The position numbers and the translations under genes are program-made. A stretch of 8,476 nt of DNA from an uncultured Eubacteriales bacterium (GTDB taxonomy: Bacteria > Bacillota > Clostridia > Christensenellales > Borkfalkiaceae): the NCBI GenBank assembly GCA_902766475.1, contig CACXDQ010000222.1, positions 1 to 8,476 on the forward strand, read 5' to 3'. Within the stretch, counting starts at the first letter, position 1. Each line of letters starts with the position of its first letter. The notes under the pieces are model-generated. The model worked only from the letters and a program-made list of their open reading frames with translations, ran no database searches and had not been told where the DNA came from. Shown piece after piece: positions 6,203 to 8,476 of the stretch.

Positions 6203-7171
6203 GTGAAAATATTTCTTAAAATAATTGCGCTTTTTTCAGCTCTGTTTTTTCTTGTCTTTACCCCGATGGTCGCAATAAAAAAGACGGGTGAAAAGCGTGA
6301 GCTTCCAATAAAGACAGAAACTTATACAGCCGTACTTACGCTTTGGAATATCGATTCTTTCGAGGGCGGGGTAGGGTCGAGGACGGAATTTTTGGGAAAC
6401 GTTTGCCTCGGCTTAAAAGACGACGGAATACTTATCATGACGTCGTCTTACACGGTGGACGGGGCAAAGGAAGCGCTTAAAAGCGGGGCAAAGCCCGATA
6501 TCATCTCGTTCGGCATAGGTTGCGGTTTCGTGTCGGACTATGCGAAAGAAATGGATAATTACGGTTATGAAAGCGGAAAGATAGGAAATAAGACGTATGC
6601 GGTTCCATGGTGCGTCGGCGGTTACTTTTTAATATCAAAAAACGAAGATAATCGACTTATAGAGGGGCTTATACTGTCTAAGGGCAAATATAATCAGCCC
6701 GTTGCGGCAGCGATACTCGGCGGCTTAAAAGCTATAAGTTATGAGGAAAAAGAGCCGCTATCCGCCTATACTGCGTTTTTAAGCGGAGATAGGGCGATGA
6801 TAGGCACTCAGCGAGATATCTGGCGGCTTAAAAGAAGAGGGGTAAACTTTGTGTCAAGACCGATAGAGGTCTACAACGATCTCGTGCAATATCTTTCGAT
6901 AACGGCGGACGACAGCGAGAGATATAAATACGCAAGCATTGCGGTAAGGCATATTTTGAGCGAGTCAAAGAAAAAGACAGATAAGATAGGAATGTTTTCG
7001 ACAGACGACAACCCTTACGATGAAAACTTAGGTCAATACGATTTGAAGAAAATCGAATATACGTTAAGTCCGTTTACGACGGATGAAAATATCAATTACA
7101 TATACGAAATGTCAAAAGATAAAAAAGGCGATATGGCTCAAAAACTTAAAAATGTGTTAAAACACTTGTAA
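6203..7171 (+). CDS. Compact extracellular solute-binding-like protein (family 1 SBP-related), orphan
   Basis: 322 residues, shorter than typical family-1 solute-binding proteins (about 400-450). GTG start at 6203 with a weak GAGAG (6191-6195). Residues 4-24 are a hydrophobic signal or anchor segment ending TPMVAIKK, with no lipobox cysteine, so it is either cleaved by signal peptidase I or remains anchored. Resemblance to family 1 comes from VLTLWNIDSFEGGVGSR (44-60), SGAKPDIISFGIG (94-106), YAVPWCVGGYFLIS (132-145) and AFLSGDRAMIGTQRDIWRL (191-209). The stretch between residues 146 and 190 is much shorter than I expect for the family, suggesting loss of part of the second lobe. Cys68, Cys107 and Cys137 are unusual for an exported protein of this kind. 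No permease gene is adjacent; murB follows after 36 nt. Asn codons are 8 AAT to 6 AAC, unlike the opp genes. Fold assignment is fairly likely; ligand and role are unknown. Confidence 0.75.
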   Translation: MKIFLKIIALFSALFFLVFTPMVAIKKTGEKRELPIKTETYTAVLTLWNIDSFEGGVGSRTEFLGNVCLGLKDDGILIMTSSYTVDGAKEALKSGAKPDIISFGIGCGFVSDYAKEMDNYGYESGKIGNKTYAVPWCVGGYFLISKNEDNRLIEGLILSKGKYNQPVAAAILGGLKAISYEEKEPLSAYTAFLSGDRAMIGTQRDIWRLKRRGVNFVSRPIEVYNDLVQYLSITADDSERYKYASIAVRHILSESKKKTDKIGMFSTDDNPYDENLGQYDLKKIEYTLSPFTTDENINYIYEMSKDKKGDMAQKLKNVLKHL

Positions 7172-7194
7172 TTATATGTTTTTTGGTGTAAAAT

Positions 7195-7202
7195 AGGAGG
7201 TG
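7195..7202 (+). promoter_or_regulatory. Strong ribosome binding site of murB
   Basis: AGGAGGTG is a near-perfect match to the 16S anti-Shine-Dalgarno and is spaced 5 nt from ATG 7208. It fixes the murB start and is the strongest RBS in the window. Confidence 0.85.
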
Positions 7203-7207
7203 GCGAG

Positions 7208-8113
7208 ATGGAAGTGCGTAAAGCTTTAACCGAGCTTGCAGATACACTCGGCGTGAAATACGAGGAAAACGTAGATTTTTCAAGGCATTGCCTTTACGGG
7301 ACGGGCGGAAACGCCGATATATTTTTCTATCCCAAGACCGCAGAAGAGGTAAAGGCGATAGAAAATGCGCTTAAAGAAATCGGAAGCGACTATTTTATTT
7401 TGGGCGCAGGCTCTAACGTTCTCGTTTCGGACAATGGCTACCGAGGAGCCGTCATCTCGACGGAAATGCTCAAAGGCATTACCGTAAAGGGAAAGATACT
7501 TACGGCGATGTCGGGCGAAAAGCTCTCCGACGTCGTGAAATATGCACTGTATAACAGCCTCGGCGGAATAGAGTTTTTAAGCGGCATACCGGCGACGGTG
7601 GGCGGCGCAGTTGCAATGAACGCAGGCTGTTTCAATAAATGCGTCGGCGATTACATATCTTACGTCGTCGCTTCCGACGGTGTGTACACTAAAAATAATT
7701 GCGGTTTCGGCTATCGTGAAAGCGTTTTTAAGGACAAGGGCATTTGCGTTTTATCCGCAACTTTTAACCTCGAAAACGTCGAATATGAACAGTCGGAAGG
7801 CAAGGTCGCTTACTACACGTCGTTGAGGCGCAACCGACAGCCCAAAGGCAGATCTTGCGGAAGCGTATTTAAAAACGAGGGTTTCTTCGCCGGAAAGGTG
7901 ATAGAGAGCTGCAATTTAAAGGGCATGAGGATAGGCTCGGCAGTTGTTTCGGAAAAGCACGCAAATTTTATTTTGGCGGACAAAAACGGAAAAAGCGGCG
8001 ATATAAGTCGATTGATAAAACATATAAAGAAAACTGTTTATGAAAAATGCGGCGTGGAGCTTCACGAAGAGCTTATCTACGTCGGTGAATTTGACGATGA
8101 AGATCAATTATGA
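7208..8113 (+). CDS. murB: UDP-N-acetylenolpyruvoylglucosamine reductase MurB, type II
   Basis: Cytoplasmic FAD enzyme that uses NADPH to reduce UDP-GlcNAc-enolpyruvate to UDP-MurNAc, the second committed step of peptidoglycan precursor synthesis. The 301 residues match the type II length. The FAD-binding domain is at about 24-156, with LYGTGGNADIFFYPKT (29-44), ILGAGSNVLVSDNGYRGAVI (64-83) and GIPATVGGAVAMNAG (126-140). The catalytic residues are visible by family alignment: Arg170 in FGYRESVF, Ser219 in SCGSVFKN (the proton donor) and Glu288 in ELHEELIYVG. The C-terminal domain has QPKGRS (211-216), FAGKVIE (227-233) and SEKHANFI (248-255). The FKNP-G motif reads FKNEG here, lacking the usual Pro. 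The upstream gene ends 36 nt before it and the downstream PHP gene overlaps its end by 17 nt. Confidence 0.97.
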   Translation: MEVRKALTELADTLGVKYEENVDFSRHCLYGTGGNADIFFYPKTAEEVKAIENALKEIGSDYFILGAGSNVLVSDNGYRGAVISTEMLKGITVKGKILTAMSGEKLSDVVKYALYNSLGGIEFLSGIPATVGGAVAMNAGCFNKCVGDYISYVVASDGVYTKNNCGFGYRESVFKDKGICVLSATFNLENVEYEQSEGKVAYYTSLRRNRQPKGRSCGSVFKNEGFFAGKVIESCNLKGMRIGSAVVSEKHANFILADKNGKSGDISRLIKHIKKTVYEKCGVELHEELIYVGEFDDEDQL

Positions 8114-8476
8114 TTTGCACACACATACTATTTACAGCCACGGCAAAGGCACTATAGAGCAAAACGCAAAAAGCGCCGCCGAAAAGGGTTTACAAGGGAT
8201 AGCGATAACCGATCACGGCTTTTCGCACCCCGCTTTCGGTATGCGGAGAAAAAAACTTGCCGAGATGAAGGAGCATTGCAAAAGCGCCGAAGAAAAGTTC
8301 GGCGTTAATGTGCTTTTGGGCGTTGAGTCAAACATTTTGGGCGACAGCGGCAAGATCGACGCAAAGGCAAAAGATTACGAGTATCTCGACGTGCTGCTTG
8401 CCGGCGTTCATAAATTCGTTTACTTCGATCGTCCGCACGATTATTTTAATATGATCGTCCGAAACAACTTTTTAAA
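8097..8476 (+). CDS. PHP-domain metal-dependent phosphoesterase, 3'-truncated by the window
   Basis: Starts at ATG 8097 inside murB (17-nt overlap, different frame) with GGTGA at 8084-8088 spaced 8 nt. It stays open to the window edge, giving 126 residues plus 2 bases. The N-terminus MKINYDLHTHTIYSHGKGTI carries the PHP motif with metal ligands His8 and His10. It is followed by GIAITDHGFSHP (34-45, Asp39 and His40), GVESNIL (75-81, Glu77) and AGVHK (102-106, His105), all expected ligands of the trinuclear metal site in YcdX/histidinol-phosphatase-like PHP proteins. The substrate cannot be told from the visible part. In many Clostridia a PHP gene lies between murB and rapZ/whiA, and I expect those genes just beyond the window; this is from memory of the family context. 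The overlap suggests translational coupling with murB. Confidence 0.92.
   Translation, partial: MKINYDLHTHTIYSHGKGTIEQNAKSAAEKGLQGIAITDHGFSHPAFGMRRKKLAEMKEHCKSAEEKFGVNVLLGVESNILGDSGKIDAKAKDYEYLDVLLAGVHKFVYFDRPHDYFNMIVRNNFL

Noticed and set aside
7166..7194. Promoter-like TTGTAA - 17 bp - TAAAAT before murB
   Set aside because: Transcription would start near 7201, within or after the AGGAGGTG ribosome binding site (7195-7202), so the transcript would lack the strong RBS. Co-transcription with the upstream gene is more plausible.

Overview
The window looks like the chromosome of a low-to-mid-GC Gram-positive anaerobe of the Clostridia. The evidence is strong AGGAGG-type ribosome binding sites, a tightly packed Opp/Dpp peptide-import operon, and a murB gene overlapping a PHP-phosphoesterase gene, an order I associate with the murB-PHP-rapZ-whiA region of Clostridia. 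The small Lys-rich membrane protein after oppF reminds me of uncultured gut Clostridia, but I could not search for it and do not place the organism more finely. All genes read on the + strand. Both TAA and TGA serve as stops, so the standard bacterial code applies.

Region 1 (1-6134) is one transcription unit for a complete ABC peptide importer: the C-terminal part of the solute-binding protein (5' end outside the window), the permeases OppB and OppC, the ATPases OppD and OppF, and an 80-residue single-pass membrane protein. Gaps are 21, 12, 1, 1 and 3 nt. A Rho-independent terminator closes the unit at 6105-6134. The binding protein should capture peptides outside the membrane, OppB/OppC form the channel, and OppD/OppF hydrolyse ATP. 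The sixth gene is translated with its own good RBS, has no assigned function and is a candidate accessory subunit. OppD carries an insertion of roughly 55 residues containing a 12-residue tandem repeat. OppC, OppD and OppF all have long charged N-terminal tails.

Region 2 (6135-6202) is a short intergenic stretch with a perfect 6-bp inverted repeat just upstream of the next gene. No convincing sigma-A promoter was found.

Region 3 (6203-8476) holds a compact, apparently orphan extracellular solute-binding-like protein with an N-terminal hydrophobic segment but no lipobox, then murB (peptidoglycan precursor synthesis), then a PHP-domain phosphoesterase that overlaps murB by 17 nt and runs off the window. 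Codon use here is more A/T-ending than in the opp operon, consistent with lower expression. The most interesting leads are the small membrane protein, the OppD repeat insertion and the orphan binding-like protein. No mobile element, CRISPR array, tRNA or rRNA was seen.
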